Positions 1 to 7,957 of a stretch of DNA of 64,000 nucleotides are shown piece after piece. Location: NCBI RefSeq assembly GCF_902809865.1, contig NZ_CADDWH010000001.1, positions 3,534,001 through 3,598,000 of the forward strand, given 5' to 3'. Within the stretch, counting starts at the first letter, position 1. Each line of letters starts with the position of its first letter. The position numbers were made by a program, and so were the translations under genes. Origin of the DNA: Halobacillus sp. Marseille-Q1614 (GTDB lineage Bacteria > Bacillota > Bacilli > Bacillales > Halobacillaceae). The notes beneath the pieces are model-generated. The model ran no database searches. It was not told the DNA's origin and saw nothing but the letters and a program-made list of their open reading frames with translations.

Positions 1-93
1 GTAGATGAAGTTGAGTTTTTAACAGACCCAGAGAGAGTACAGCTTATTCAGTCAAGAGACGACGTGAAGTTAACGACATTCAGCGAGCTCTAA
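1..93 (+). CDS. C-terminal fragment of an unknown protein
   Basis: An open frame runs in from the left edge and stops at TAA 91-93, giving 30 residues that end in TTFSEL. It has no start inside the window and I do not recognise a family. It lies 68 bases upstream of the PTS gene on the same strand, so the two could be co-transcribed. The frame is supported only by being open and by the plausible spacing. Confidence 0.5.
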   Translation, partial: VDEVEFLTDPERVQLIQSRDDVKLTTFSEL

Positions 94-99
94 TGCAAA

Positions 100-141
100 G
101 GCTCTGTTTTAAAAGCGAATCTGTTTTCTTGTAACAGAGCC
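100..141 (+). other. Stem-loop in front of the PTS gene
   Basis: GGCTCTGTT (100-108) pairs perfectly with AACAGAGCC (133-141), followed by an A-rich rather than T-rich stretch. It may be a processing or attenuation structure between the upstream gene and the PTS permease. It is not a canonical intrinsic terminator. Confidence 0.45.
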
Positions 142-160
142 AAATAAAAAAGGGGGAGAA

Positions 161-1564
161 ATGATGAAAAGCTTTATGCAGAAGTTAGGAAAGTCACTGC
201 TTATTCCGATTGTTGCCCTGCCCATTGCTGGTCTAACGCTTCGTTTGACTGCTGAGGATATGCTCGATATTCCGCTCTTTCAGGCTTCGGGCGTTATCCT
301 TAGTCAAATGGATGCCCTTATTGCCATCGGTATCGCAATGGGACTTGCGAAGACGAAAGATAAAGGAATACCTGCCCTCACTGGTTTTTTGGCGATTATC
401 GTTCTAAAAGAAGGTTTAAAGATTATGGATCCAGAGTTGAACATGAGTGTGTTTGGGGGAGTCATGGCCGGATTAATTGCTGCCTTTATTTATAACAAGT
501 TTAAAGATGCAAAGCTGCCGAGTATGTTCGCCTTCTTCAGCGGTGAAAAGTTCCCGATTACGATGATCATTATAACGATGATACCAGTCGCCGGCGTGAT
601 GTCTCTCATCTGGCCGTATGCTCAATCAGGCATTGATTCTTTTGGACAGACGCTCGTTAATTTAGGAGCGATGGGTGTTTTCATCTACGGGTTTTTAAAC
701 AGGTTCCTTCTGCCGTTTGGACTGCACCATGTTTTGAACACCTACACTTACTTTGGATTAGGTAGTTATGAAACCGCTTCAGGTGAAGTGGTAGCTGGTG
801 AAATTACCCGCTTTCTAAGCGGTGACCCAACAGCTGGTTACTTTATCGGCGGCTTTTTCGTAACGATGCTGTTTGGTATCCCGGCGATTGCCCTCGCGAT
901 CACAAAGGCGGCTAAGAGAAGAAAGCAGGAGACGAAAACGTTAATGTCTTCAGGTGCGGCCACTTCCTTTGTAACAGGTATTACAGAGCCGATTGAGTTT
1001 ACATTCCTATTTACTTCTCCATTGCTATACTTCATTCACTCTGTGTACACAGGGCTCGCCGGAGCGGTTCTCTATTTACTGCACATTCGCCACGGATTTT
1101 CCTGGGGTGCTGGTGTGATCGACTATGTCGTTAACTTGAACCTGTCAGACAACGGACTGATGATTATTCCTGTAGGCCTTGCGTTCTTCGCCCTATATTA
1201 CTTTACCTTCTACTTTGTCATTATTAAGAGGGATATTCCTGTAATCGGAAGAGAAGAAGAGGTTGATTTTGGAGAAGAAGCTACGGAAAAAGAAAAAGAA
1301 CTGGAGCTTACTCACTCGAACCACGAATATATGGCGAAGAAGCTCCTTCAGTATATCGGAGGAAAAGAGAACGTCATTTTAAATGATAACTGTATGACAA
1401 GGCTGCGTTTAGAACTGCATGATGCAAGTCTGGTAGATGAAGCTAAAATTAAACAAACAGGCGCTCATGGGGTTGTGAAAATTGATAATCATAACGTTCA
1501 AATCATCATTGGCTCTGAAGCGACGACCGTGAAGAAAGAATTAGATAAGTTTTTAGACGAATAA
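161..1564 (+). CDS. nagP: PTS N-acetylglucosamine-type EIICB permease
   Basis: This membrane permease takes up and phosphorylates an amino sugar using phosphate from HPr/EIIA. Residues 1 to about 360 form the hydrophobic EIIC domain, with the family-typical stretches FLNRFLLPFGLHHVLNTY and TRFLSGDPTAG. A charged linker follows, then an EIIB domain with the phosphorylatable Cys411 in NCMTRLRL. No EIIA domain is present, as in B. subtilis NagP (also about 450 residues), so EIIA must come from another protein. AGGGGGAG sits just upstream of ATG 161, with a second ATG at 164. The sugar assignment rests on similarity to NagE/NagP rather than PtsG. A hairpin terminator follows. Confidence 0.8.
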   Translation: MMKSFMQKLGKSLLIPIVALPIAGLTLRLTAEDMLDIPLFQASGVILSQMDALIAIGIAMGLAKTKDKGIPALTGFLAIIVLKEGLKIMDPELNMSVFGGVMAGLIAAFIYNKFKDAKLPSMFAFFSGEKFPITMIIITMIPVAGVMSLIWPYAQSGIDSFGQTLVNLGAMGVFIYGFLNRFLLPFGLHHVLNTYTYFGLGSYETASGEVVAGEITRFLSGDPTAGYFIGGFFVTMLFGIPAIALAITKAAKRRKQETKTLMSSGAATSFVTGITEPIEFTFLFTSPLLYFIHSVYTGLAGAVLYLLHIRHGFSWGAGVIDYVVNLNLSDNGLMIIPVGLAFFALYYFTFYFVIIKRDIPVIGREEEVDFGEEATEKEKELELTHSNHEYMAKKLLQYIGGKENVILNDNCMTRLRLELHDASLVDEAKIKQTGAHGVVKIDNHNVQIIIGSEATTVKKELDKFLDE

Positions 1565-1613
1565 TTATAGAAGTCTTTCCAGGTAAGAAAAAGTGATTAT
1601 TTTCTTGGTCAAC

Positions 1614-1645
1614 GAAGTTCCGTATTGGTTATGCGGGGCTTCTTT
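1614..1645 (+). terminator. Probable intrinsic terminator after the PTS gene
   Basis: GAAGTTCCG pairs with CGGGGCTTC across a loop of about 10 bases, followed by TTTGTTGTT. The stem contains a mismatch, so it is a moderate terminator. Confidence 0.5.
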
Positions 1646-1686
1646 GTTGTTCGAGAGAAAATGATTCCGTTTGCCTTAATAAAGAG

Positions 1687-1810
1687 AGCCGGACCTGGGG
1701 AAACGACTCGCTTTCCATGGGCGAACGGTAAGCTTCCTCGGGTTTTTAACCTCCGGGATCTTACCTAGTTCTTTTATCCCATAGGAGTCTCGCCGTTTCC
1801 ACCCGGCCCT
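1687..1810 (+). repeat. Family A structured intergenic repeat, copy 1
   Basis: The element opens with GGGAAACGACTCGCTTTCC, has an inner AACGGTAAGCTTCCTCGGG arm answered by CCGGGATCTTACC, and closes with AGGAGTCTCGCCGTTTCC. The ends are imperfect inverted repeats (GCCGG and GGAAACG motifs). The same layout recurs at 14350, 14580 (inverted), 27814 (inverted), 32690 and 53950. There is no coding signal. Bacillaceae genomes carry many such short elements. The rest of 1646-1967 shows nothing else I can name. Confidence 0.75.
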
Positions 1811-1967
1811 TTATGTTAAAGGGAATGAATGGAACGCTGTAAAAGAGGAATTCTTCCATTAGGAAGCATGCTTTCTATAGCGTTCCGTTTTCACTATTCC
1901 CAGCCTCTTTCTTCTTACTCCAGTAAACGGAACAGCCTTTTCCCTCCTCAAAAATAAGGTAACACGG

Positions 1968-2004
1968 AGCCTCCCTTTCTCCGTTCATGAGAAAGGGAAA
2001 GGCT
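1968..2004. terminator. Hairpin at the end of the pspC-like gene
   Basis: AGCCTCCCTTTCT pairs with AGAAAGGGAAAGGCT around a 9-base loop, next to the stop codon of the reverse-strand gene at 2003. There is no clear T tract in the reverse direction, so it may protect the transcript end rather than terminate strongly. Confidence 0.4.
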
Positions 2005-2203
2005 ATTTCTGAACCTCTTGATCTGTCGGCATAATAATAGCGGCTACAATATATACAATAAGCAGGAATCCGCTGCTTAAGAAAATACCGACAGCATATA
2101 AAATTCGCAGCAGGCTGGCATCAATGTCGTATATTTCACTAATTCCACCGAGTGTTCCTGTCAGCATTTTGTTGCTTGTCGACTTATACAGTTTCTTTTT
2201 CAT
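2003..2203 (-). CDS. PspC-domain small membrane protein
   Basis: This 66-residue protein has the PspC layout: a basic N-terminus (KKKLYKSTSNKMLTGTLGGI), the GISEIYDIDASLLRI core, and one long hydrophobic segment at roughly residues 34-60. PspC proteins sit in the membrane and, in some bacteria, report on envelope stress. I chose ATG 2203 because GGAG lies 8 to 9 bases upstream; the ATG at 2221 in the same frame has no such site. The gene overlaps the end of the acetyltransferase gene by 20 bases, so the two are probably translated from one mRNA. Confidence 0.8.
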   Translation of the reverse strand: MKKKLYKSTSNKMLTGTLGGISEIYDIDASLLRILYAVGIFLSSGFLLIVYIVAAIIMPTDQEVQK

Positions 2204-2669
2204 CTTTACCATCTCCTTCAATTAAATCCTTCGAGAATACCACCATATCAAGGGCCTGTATTCCATTTTCATAAATCGGGTGCGGGTAATTCAAAAAGAA
2301 ATCTTTTCGTACCGTATCGAACCGGAATCCGGCTTTTTGGTAAAAGCTTAAATTAGCCAGGCTGGAATTGGCCGTCCCGACGAATATTCGAGAATAACCT
2401 CTCTTTTTAAAAAGGTGAAAAGCTTCCTGTATAACAGCCTTACCTATTCCTTTCCCTTGTTGTGCTTTTGTTAAAGCTATATTTTTAATTTCCGCCACAT
2501 CGGTGTCAGGAAAAGTAAACAGACAGACTCCTATTACGTTTTTCTGATCTTTAACGGCATACATTTCTCCCTCATTAATATACTCCATAATAATAGCTTC
2601 ATTCTCATCGGCTAACAGGAGGAAGGGAAGATAATCTTTACGTTTGTTAACAGGGACTAAATACGTCAT
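2184..2669 (-). CDS. GNAT family N-acetyltransferase
   Basis: This is a protein of about 160 residues with the GNAT fold. The acetyl-CoA loop is QQGKGIGKAVIQEA, a Q-x-x-G-x-G variant, after strand AEIKNIAL, and the late motif is NLSFYQKAGF. Such enzymes transfer acetyl groups from acetyl-CoA to an amine; the substrate cannot be told. AAGGAG stands 7 bases before ATG 2669; a GTG directly upstream (2672) is a less likely start. It forms a two-gene unit with the PspC-like gene. Substrate specificity is unknown. Confidence 0.8.
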   Translation of the reverse strand: MTYLVPVNKRKDYLPFLLLADENEAIIMEYINEGEMYAVKDQKNVIGVCLFTFPDTDVAEIKNIALTKAQQGKGIGKAVIQEAFHLFKKRGYSRIFVGTANSSLANLSFYQKAGFRFDTVRKDFFLNYPHPIYENGIQALDMVVFSKDLIEGDGKDEKETV

Positions 2670-2783
2670 CACAATTCTCCTTAATTATTATTAATAACCG
2701 TATACGTTCACGGAAAGAATTCGTTTCATTTACTATTCGTGTTACAATTTTAATAAATGGAAAAGTTCAGGAGGAGAGGTTAT

Positions 2784-2954
2784 ATGCAGCGAAAATTATC
2801 GATTGCCGGGTGGCTGTTATTTTTGGTCGGGGGCGCGCTGTGGCTGTTTAATATTGAAGTGCCATTTGAAGAGGCGGATTCTGTGCTGATCGGTTTAGGA
2901 GCGATCCTTCTTCTATTTTCAGGAATTATGAAAATGAACAACCAGCAATCGTGA
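2784..2954 (+). CDS. Small two-helix membrane protein
   Basis: The 56-residue product has a basic start (MQRKLS) and two hydrophobic helices (WLLFLVGGALWLF and VLIGLGAILLLFSGIM) joined by an acidic loop, ending in a short polar tail. The strong AGGAGGAG site 6 bases before ATG 2784 decides the start over an in-frame ATG at 2757. It is a single-gene unit with a weak terminator behind it. I recognise no family. Confidence 0.65.
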   Translation: MQRKLSIAGWLLFLVGGALWLFNIEVPFEEADSVLIGLGAILLLFSGIMKMNNQQS

Positions 2955-2986
2955 ATTTTTCCGACTGTATTATGACCAAAATAGTG

Positions 2987-3026
2987 AGCGTGTTTTTAGA
3001 GTGTGATCTAAGAGCACGCTTTTTTG
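2987..3026 (+). terminator. Weak intrinsic terminator
   Basis: AGCGTG (2987-2992) pairs with CACGCT (3015-3020), followed by six T. The loop is long (22 bases), so it is only moderately convincing. Confidence 0.45.
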
Positions 3027-3079
3027 TTGTCTAGGGAATTATAAAATTTCAAGCTGTGGATATATATGTTTAAAAGAGC

Positions 3080-3200
3080 GACATCCAGCTCCAGCGCCCA
3101 GATACTCGCGTCATAAGCCATCCGCCCTGCTAAAAGGGAAGGCCACCTTCCTCCGGCCGTTTTGCTTATGCGTTTCGTGTCTACCAGGGCGCTTTAAGCC
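3080..3200 (+). repeat. Family B structured intergenic repeat, copy 1
   Basis: The element starts CATCCAGCTCCAGCGCC and ends CCAGGGCGCTTTAAGCC. Inside, GCGTCATAAGC is answered by GCTTATGCG around a GGAAGGCCACCTTCC-rich stem. The same plan occurs twice in tandem at 44361-44603. This short repeat family is known to be common between Bacillaceae genes. Together with the preceding terminator it fills most of 2955-3360; I see no gene there. Confidence 0.7.
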
Positions 3201-3360
3201 TTTGTTCTGCTTATTTTCCTGAATAGATCTGAAAAATGGTAAATGCTATAAAGTAAAGGGGACTTTGATCGCTATTACTGTTTCTATAGGAATATGGTAA
3301 CATGGGAAAAGCGAAGGATTCTGAAATCGGCGGATTTTCAGAAAAAGGAGAAGTGAATAA

Positions 3361-4671
3361 GTGATGACACAGCATGAAAAAATGTACGACTTAATAGGAG
3401 TAGGGATTGGACCTTTTAACTTAAGCCTTGCTGCTTTACTGGATGAAATAGACGAAGTGGACAGTTTGTTTTTTGAGCAGAGAGAGCATTTTGACTGGCA
3501 CCCTGGAATGTTAATTGAAGGGACGAAGCTGCAGGTGCCTTTTCTTGCGGATCTTGTCACAATGGCTGATCCAACGAATAAACACAGCTTTCTTAATTAC
3601 ATTAATGAGAACGATCGCATGTATCAATTCTATTTTCTTCAACGGCTTGATATTCCCCGGAGAGAATATAACGACTACTGCCAATGGGCGGCCCACAGGT
3701 TAAACAGCTGTAAATTTGGTAACCGTGTAACCCGCATTCAGCATGTGCAGGAAGAAGAATCTTATTTTAAGGTAGATGTTGAGAGTGCATCCGGCGATTC
3801 TGTAACGTACCGGACAAAGCATGTCGTTATGGGAACAGGAAGTGTACCGGCAATGCCTAAATCATTTAGAGGGCTGCCAAAAGAAGATGTGTTCCACACG
3901 GCTGATTATGTACCCAATCAGGACCGCTGCAAAGATGCTGAATCTGTAACCGTAGTTGGGTCAGGACAGAGTGCAGCAGAAGCATTTCGAGAACTGCTAA
4001 AAGAACAGCGTGAACATGGATTCCGCCTTGATTGGATTACCCGCTCCGCAGGGTTTGAGTCTATGGAAGAGTCGAAGCTGAGTCTCGAGCATTTTTCGCC
4101 GGATTATGTGAATTATTTTTATCAGCTTCCTCAGGAAGATAAAGACAGAATTTTTGCTACCCAAGGCCTGTATTATAAAGGCATCAGTAATCACACCATT
4201 GAAGATATTTACAATCTTTTATACGAGTATTCCATTGGTGATGATGAGTTAAATGTCGGCCTGCAGGTTTTAACAGAAGTCAAAGGGATAGAGCCTAAAG
4301 GCGGTGGGTACGTTCTTGACTGCTTCCACTGGCAGAAAAAAGAATCCTTTCAGCACGAAAGCGATGTTGTGGTTACAGCTACAGGTTATCAGCCCAATAT
4401 CCCCGAATTTGTGCATTACTTAGATGACTTCATTGAATGGGATGACCATGGACGGTATAAGGTAGAAGCGGATTACCGTCTGAAAAAAACTAAGGATGTA
4501 CCGAATGAGATTTATGTCCACAGCGGGATCTCTCATTCCCACGGCGTAGGATCAACAAACCTAGGACTGGCTGTGCACCGAAATAAAGTCATTATTAACC
4601 ACCTGGCCGGCCGCGAAATTTTCAAGCTGCCGAAAAAAGGAATTTTTCAATCGTTTGATATTCATAAATAA
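3361..4671 (+). CDS. Lysine/ornithine N-monooxygenase (IucD/SidA family)
   Basis: These FAD- and NADPH-dependent enzymes hydroxylate the side-chain amine of lysine or ornithine, the first step toward hydroxamate siderophores. Visible motifs: FAD-binding GVGIGPFNLSLAALL near residues 13-27, the substrate-region DWHPGMLIEG and LQVPFLADLVTMADP, NADPH-binding VVGSGQSAAE near 200, and the C-terminal ATGYQPNIP and HGVGSTNLGLAVHR. The length of 436 matches the family. GGAG at 3347 precedes GTG 3361 by 10 bases; ATG 3364 is the alternative. No siderophore synthetase or Fe transporter is next to it, and I found no convincing Fur box. Confidence 0.85.
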   Translation: MMTQHEKMYDLIGVGIGPFNLSLAALLDEIDEVDSLFFEQREHFDWHPGMLIEGTKLQVPFLADLVTMADPTNKHSFLNYINENDRMYQFYFLQRLDIPRREYNDYCQWAAHRLNSCKFGNRVTRIQHVQEEESYFKVDVESASGDSVTYRTKHVVMGTGSVPAMPKSFRGLPKEDVFHTADYVPNQDRCKDAESVTVVGSGQSAAEAFRELLKEQREHGFRLDWITRSAGFESMEESKLSLEHFSPDYVNYFYQLPQEDKDRIFATQGLYYKGISNHTIEDIYNLLYEYSIGDDELNVGLQVLTEVKGIEPKGGGYVLDCFHWQKKESFQHESDVVVTATGYQPNIPEFVHYLDDFIEWDDHGRYKVEADYRLKKTKDVPNEIYVHSGISHSHGVGSTNLGLAVHRNKVIINHLAGREIFKLPKKGIFQSFDIHK

Positions 4672-4678
4672 CTCAGTA

Positions 4679-4728
4679 AGCTGCATGGCGTGAACTATTT
4701 AAAGGTTCATGTTCATGCAGTTTTTTTT
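4679..4728 (+). terminator. Intrinsic terminator after the monooxygenase
   Basis: CTGCATG pairs with CATGCAG, with an inner GAAC/GTTC step, followed by eight T. Confidence 0.75.
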
Positions 4729-4737
4729 ATTCTTTTT

Positions 4738-4751
4738 TGAAAACGCTTACT
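4738..4751 (+). promoter_or_regulatory. cre box (CcpA site) upstream of argC
   Basis: TGAAAACGCTTACT fits the relaxed consensus TGNAANCGNWNNCW at every fixed position. It lies about 60 bases upstream of the argC -35 element, where a CcpA-type protein could link arginine synthesis to carbon supply. It could instead be a chance match in the tail of the preceding transcript. Confidence 0.5.
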
Positions 4752-4807
4752 ACGTGATGGATACAGGATTTTTAATTTTTAAGTATGCAAAACTACAAAA
4801 AACACTG

Positions 4808-4875
4808 TTGACAGATTTTATTACACGAGTAATAATAGCATAAATATACGAAAATTATAATATTTATACATACAG
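4808..4875 (+). promoter_or_regulatory. argC promoter with ARG-box-like operators
   Basis: TTGACA (4808-4813) and TAATAA (4830-4835) form a sigma-A-type promoter with a 16-base spacer. A perfect inverted repeat, TTATTAC-acga-GTAATAA (4818-4835), overlaps the -10. Directly downstream CATAAATATACG (4840-4851) and the opposed ATATTTATACAT (4860-4871) resemble ArgR/AhrC boxes. The 11-mer ATAAATATACG recurs before carA. Arginine-dependent repression by AhrC is the expected control. Confidence 0.6.
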
Positions 4876-4895
4876 ATAAAAGAGGTGAAGAAAGA

Positions 4896-5930
4896 TTGGA
4901 GACAGGTATTGTTGGCGCGACAGGATATGGCGGTGTAGAGCTGTTCAGGTTGTTATCAGGACATTCAGAAGTAAAGAATATTCATCTTTACTCTTCTTCC
5001 CAGGCAGGTGAGTTTTTTGAAGAAATATACACTCACGTGAATAATCAATCACACGAGCTTCAGCCGCTTCAGCCGGAAAAAATGAAGCAGGAGCTCGATA
5101 TTATTTTCCTTGCTACGCCCCCCGGTGTTTCCAGTGAACTGACACCGAAGCTTACGGGCGGAAAAGCAAAAGTGATCGATCTTTCCGGCGATTTACGGCT
5201 GAAAGATCCCCAAACCTATACAGATTGGTATAACAATGCGGCTGCTCCTCAATCAGTGATTGAAGAAGCCGTTTATGGACTTCCAGAGTGGAATAAAGAA
5301 AATATTCAGTCAGCATCTGTAATTGCCAACCCGGGCTGTTATCCGACGGCAACATTGTTAGGACTGGGACCGGTTATCGAAAAGCAGATCGCTGATCCGG
5401 GCCGTATCATCATCGACGCCAAGTCAGGAGTATCAGGAGCCGGAAAAAATGCCAGCCCTGTCACTCATTTTGCCCATACTCAAGAGAACTTTCGTATTTA
5501 TAAGGTCAATCAGCATAAACACATTCCTGAAATTGAGCAGCAGCTTAACCTATGGAATGAGGCGTCAAAACCAGTGACTTTTTCAACACACTTAGTTCCA
5601 ATGACGAGAGGAATTATGTCAACGATCTATGTGGAGCCGGTCGCAGATGATTCACTGGAAAGCATTCACGAGCTGTATCAGCAGACCTATGAATCCCATC
5701 CGTTTGTTCGTGTTCGCAAGCTTGGAGATTTTCCAAGCACCAGGGATGTATACGGCTCAAACTACTGCGATATCGGGCTGGCCCTGGATGATCGAACAGG
5801 CCGTCTGACGATCGTGGCTGTGATAGACAACTTAATGAAAGGAGCGGCCAGTCAGGCTGTTCAAAATATGAATCTCGTATCAGGAATTGAAGAAACAACG
5901 GGACTTAAGCATGTTCCGGTATTTCCATAA
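4896..5930 (+). CDS. argC: N-acetyl-gamma-glutamyl-phosphate reductase
   Basis: ArgC reduces N-acetylglutamyl phosphate to the semialdehyde with NADPH, the third step of arginine synthesis. The 344 residues begin with the nucleotide-binding GIVGATGYGGVEL, carry the catalytic Cys148 in ANPGCYPTA, and include HRHIPEIEQ-like (HKHIPEIEQ) and STHLVPMTRGI, all diagnostic. Translation starts at TTG 4896, since GAGGTGAAG lies 6 to 7 bases upstream and the protein begins right at the GIVGATG fold. First gene of the arg-car cluster, 25 bases before argJ. Confidence 0.96.
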   Translation: METGIVGATGYGGVELFRLLSGHSEVKNIHLYSSSQAGEFFEEIYTHVNNQSHELQPLQPEKMKQELDIIFLATPPGVSSELTPKLTGGKAKVIDLSGDLRLKDPQTYTDWYNNAAAPQSVIEEAVYGLPEWNKENIQSASVIANPGCYPTATLLGLGPVIEKQIADPGRIIIDAKSGVSGAGKNASPVTHFAHTQENFRIYKVNQHKHIPEIEQQLNLWNEASKPVTFSTHLVPMTRGIMSTIYVEPVADDSLESIHELYQQTYESHPFVRVRKLGDFPSTRDVYGSNYCDIGLALDDRTGRLTIVAVIDNLMKGAASQAVQNMNLVSGIEETTGLKHVPVFP

Positions 5931-5955
5931 CAGTTAAAGGAAAGGGAGAGAGCGA

Positions 5956-7182
5956 TTGATTCAACTAACGGACGCAGGCAATATCAAGAAGGTGGAAAAT
6001 GGTACAGTTACGTCGCCTAAAGGATTTGTTTCAGGAGGGCTGCACTGTGGGCTTCGACGATCAAAAAATGATTTTGGACTATTAATGAGTGAGCAGCCCG
6101 CCTCCGCAGCGGCCGTTTACACACAGAGTCATTTCCAAGCTCCGCCACTTAAAGTTACACAAGAGAGTATAGCTTCTGAGCAGAAGATCCAGGCGGTGGT
6201 AGTCAACAGTGCGATTGCCAATGCATGTACGGGAGAAGAAGGTCTTTTGAACGCCTTTCAAATGCGGGATCTTATCGCTAAACGATATGAGATACCGGCT
6301 GATTATGTGGCTGTTGCTTCCACAGGAGTGATTGGCGAGCAGCTCGATATGGAGAAAATTACGTACGGAGCACATACCGTCGAGATGGATCATAAGGAAG
6401 CGCACGCTTTTCAGCAGGCGATATTAACAACAGATACGTGCGAAAAATCCTCCTGTTTTCAATTAGAAATAGACGGACAGACGGTAACGGTTGCCGGAGC
6501 GGCTAAGGGCTCAGGCATGATCCATCCGAACATGGCTACAATGCTCGGTTTTATTACGACAGATGCCAATATTGAATCTAAGCATTTACAGGCAGCTTTA
6601 AGCCATTGTATCGATCAGTCTTTTAATCAGATTACGGTGGATGGAGAAACTTCCACAAATGATATGGTGCTCACACTTGCAAATGGCAAAGCCGAAAACG
6701 AGCCCCTGTACCCAGAACATAAGCAGTGGAAAGACTTTCAGCAGGCTCTATTACTCGTATGTGAAGACCTCGCGAAGCAGATTGCGAAAGATGGAGAAGG
6801 AGCCACGAAGCTGATTGAAGTAAATGTAAAAGGCGCGAACTCTGAAAAAGAAGCTAGAGCTATAGCGAAGAAAGTTGTAGGATCAAATTTAGTGAAAACG
6901 GCTGTCTATGGGCTGGATGCCAACTGGGGACGGATCGTCGGGGCGATCGGCCATAGTGAGGCAGAAGTTGCTGCTGAGGAGTGCGATATCTATATCGGCA
7001 GCCAGCTGGTCTTCAGCAGAGGAACACCGCATCCATTTTCTGAAGAACAGGCGACAGAGCACATGAGCAAGGATAAGGTGAATATCCAAATAAACCTGCA
7101 TCAAGGCACAGAAGCAGGAACAGCCTGGGGGTGTGACTTAACCTATGACTACGTCAAAATCAATGCAAGCTACCGGACATAA
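5956..7182 (+). CDS. argJ: Bifunctional glutamate/ornithine N-acetyltransferase
   Basis: ArgJ moves the acetyl group from N-acetylornithine to glutamate and, in bifunctional forms, also acetylates glutamate from acetyl-CoA, making the pathway cyclic. The 408-residue precursor has the self-cleavage site in GMIHPNMATMLGF, where Thr195 becomes the nucleophile of the beta chain. The sequence DANWGRIVGAIGHS near residue 320 is also typical. It starts at TTG 5956 after AAAGGGAGAG. No argA is needed when ArgJ is bifunctional; none is seen here. The end overlaps the proposed argB start. Confidence 0.96.
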   Translation: MIQLTDAGNIKKVENGTVTSPKGFVSGGLHCGLRRSKNDFGLLMSEQPASAAAVYTQSHFQAPPLKVTQESIASEQKIQAVVVNSAIANACTGEEGLLNAFQMRDLIAKRYEIPADYVAVASTGVIGEQLDMEKITYGAHTVEMDHKEAHAFQQAILTTDTCEKSSCFQLEIDGQTVTVAGAAKGSGMIHPNMATMLGFITTDANIESKHLQAALSHCIDQSFNQITVDGETSTNDMVLTLANGKAENEPLYPEHKQWKDFQQALLLVCEDLAKQIAKDGEGATKLIEVNVKGANSEKEARAIAKKVVGSNLVKTAVYGLDANWGRIVGAIGHSEAEVAAEECDIYIGSQLVFSRGTPHPFSEEQATEHMSKDKVNIQINLHQGTEAGTAWGCDLTYDYVKINASYRT

Positions 7183-7957
7183 ACCGGTGATTGTTGTGAA
7201 AATCGGCGGCAGCATGATTGATCAGCTGACCGATCACTTTTACAAAAGCCTGGCAGCCCTGACAGATCGATACCATTGCGTAGTCGTACACGGCGGCGGA
7301 CCGGCCATCACGGCTCTGCTTAAGAATTTGCAGATCGAAGGAGAATTCTACAATGGACTGCGCAAGACGACTCCGGAGACGCTTGAAGTTGTAAAAATGA
7401 CGCTCGGCGGAAAGGTCAGCGCCCAGGTGACATCGGCTCTTTGCAAGCATGGAGTTGCAGCACTTGGTTTAAAGGGAAGCGATGGCGGCCTTTTGAAAGC
7501 TGGTTTAGTCGATGAAGAGAAGCTCGGGCTGGTTGGTGATATTGAACAGGTGAACACTTCTCTTATCCATCAGCTCCTCAATAGCGGCTATCTGCCCGTC
7601 ATAGCACCACTTGCTGTGACGGTCGACGGGGAAACAGTAAATGTCAATGCGGATAACGCGGCGGCTGCGGTAGCTGACGCTTTACAGGCAGAGAAGCTGA
7701 TGTTTGTCACAGATGTACCCGGTATTTTAAACGGAGAACATATTATCGAGCGCATTACCCCGCCAGAGATTCATAGTTTAATGGAGTCAGGTGTTATATA
7801 TGGAGGCATGATTCCAAAAGTGAACTCAGCCATTGAAGCGTTATCGGCAAAATTAAAAGAGGTGCTTGTTGTCAGCGGCGAACAGTCACTGCTCCAAGAT
7901 GGAGTTATAAAAGGTACAACGATTTATCATGAGTTAAAGGAAGGAGCGGTACGATGA
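7145..7957 (+). CDS. argB: Acetylglutamate kinase
   Basis: ArgB phosphorylates N-acetylglutamate with ATP, normally the arginine-inhibited step in cyclic pathways. Motifs visible: VVKIGGSMI near the start, VVVHGGGPAI, NVNADNAAAAVA and GGMIPKVNSA. ATG 7145 gives 270 residues, about a dozen more than usual, and overlaps argJ by 38 bases; ATG 7163, or a GTG at 7188 just before the KIGGS strand, would give a more normal length. None has a strong ribosome site, which suggests coupling to argJ translation. The end overlaps argD by 4 bases (ATGA). Confidence 0.93.
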   Translation: MTTSKSMQATGHKPVIVVKIGGSMIDQLTDHFYKSLAALTDRYHCVVVHGGGPAITALLKNLQIEGEFYNGLRKTTPETLEVVKMTLGGKVSAQVTSALCKHGVAALGLKGSDGGLLKAGLVDEEKLGLVGDIEQVNTSLIHQLLNSGYLPVIAPLAVTVDGETVNVNADNAAAAVADALQAEKLMFVTDVPGILNGEHIIERITPPEIHSLMESGVIYGGMIPKVNSAIEALSAKLKEVLVVSGEQSLLQDGVIKGTTIYHELKEGAVR

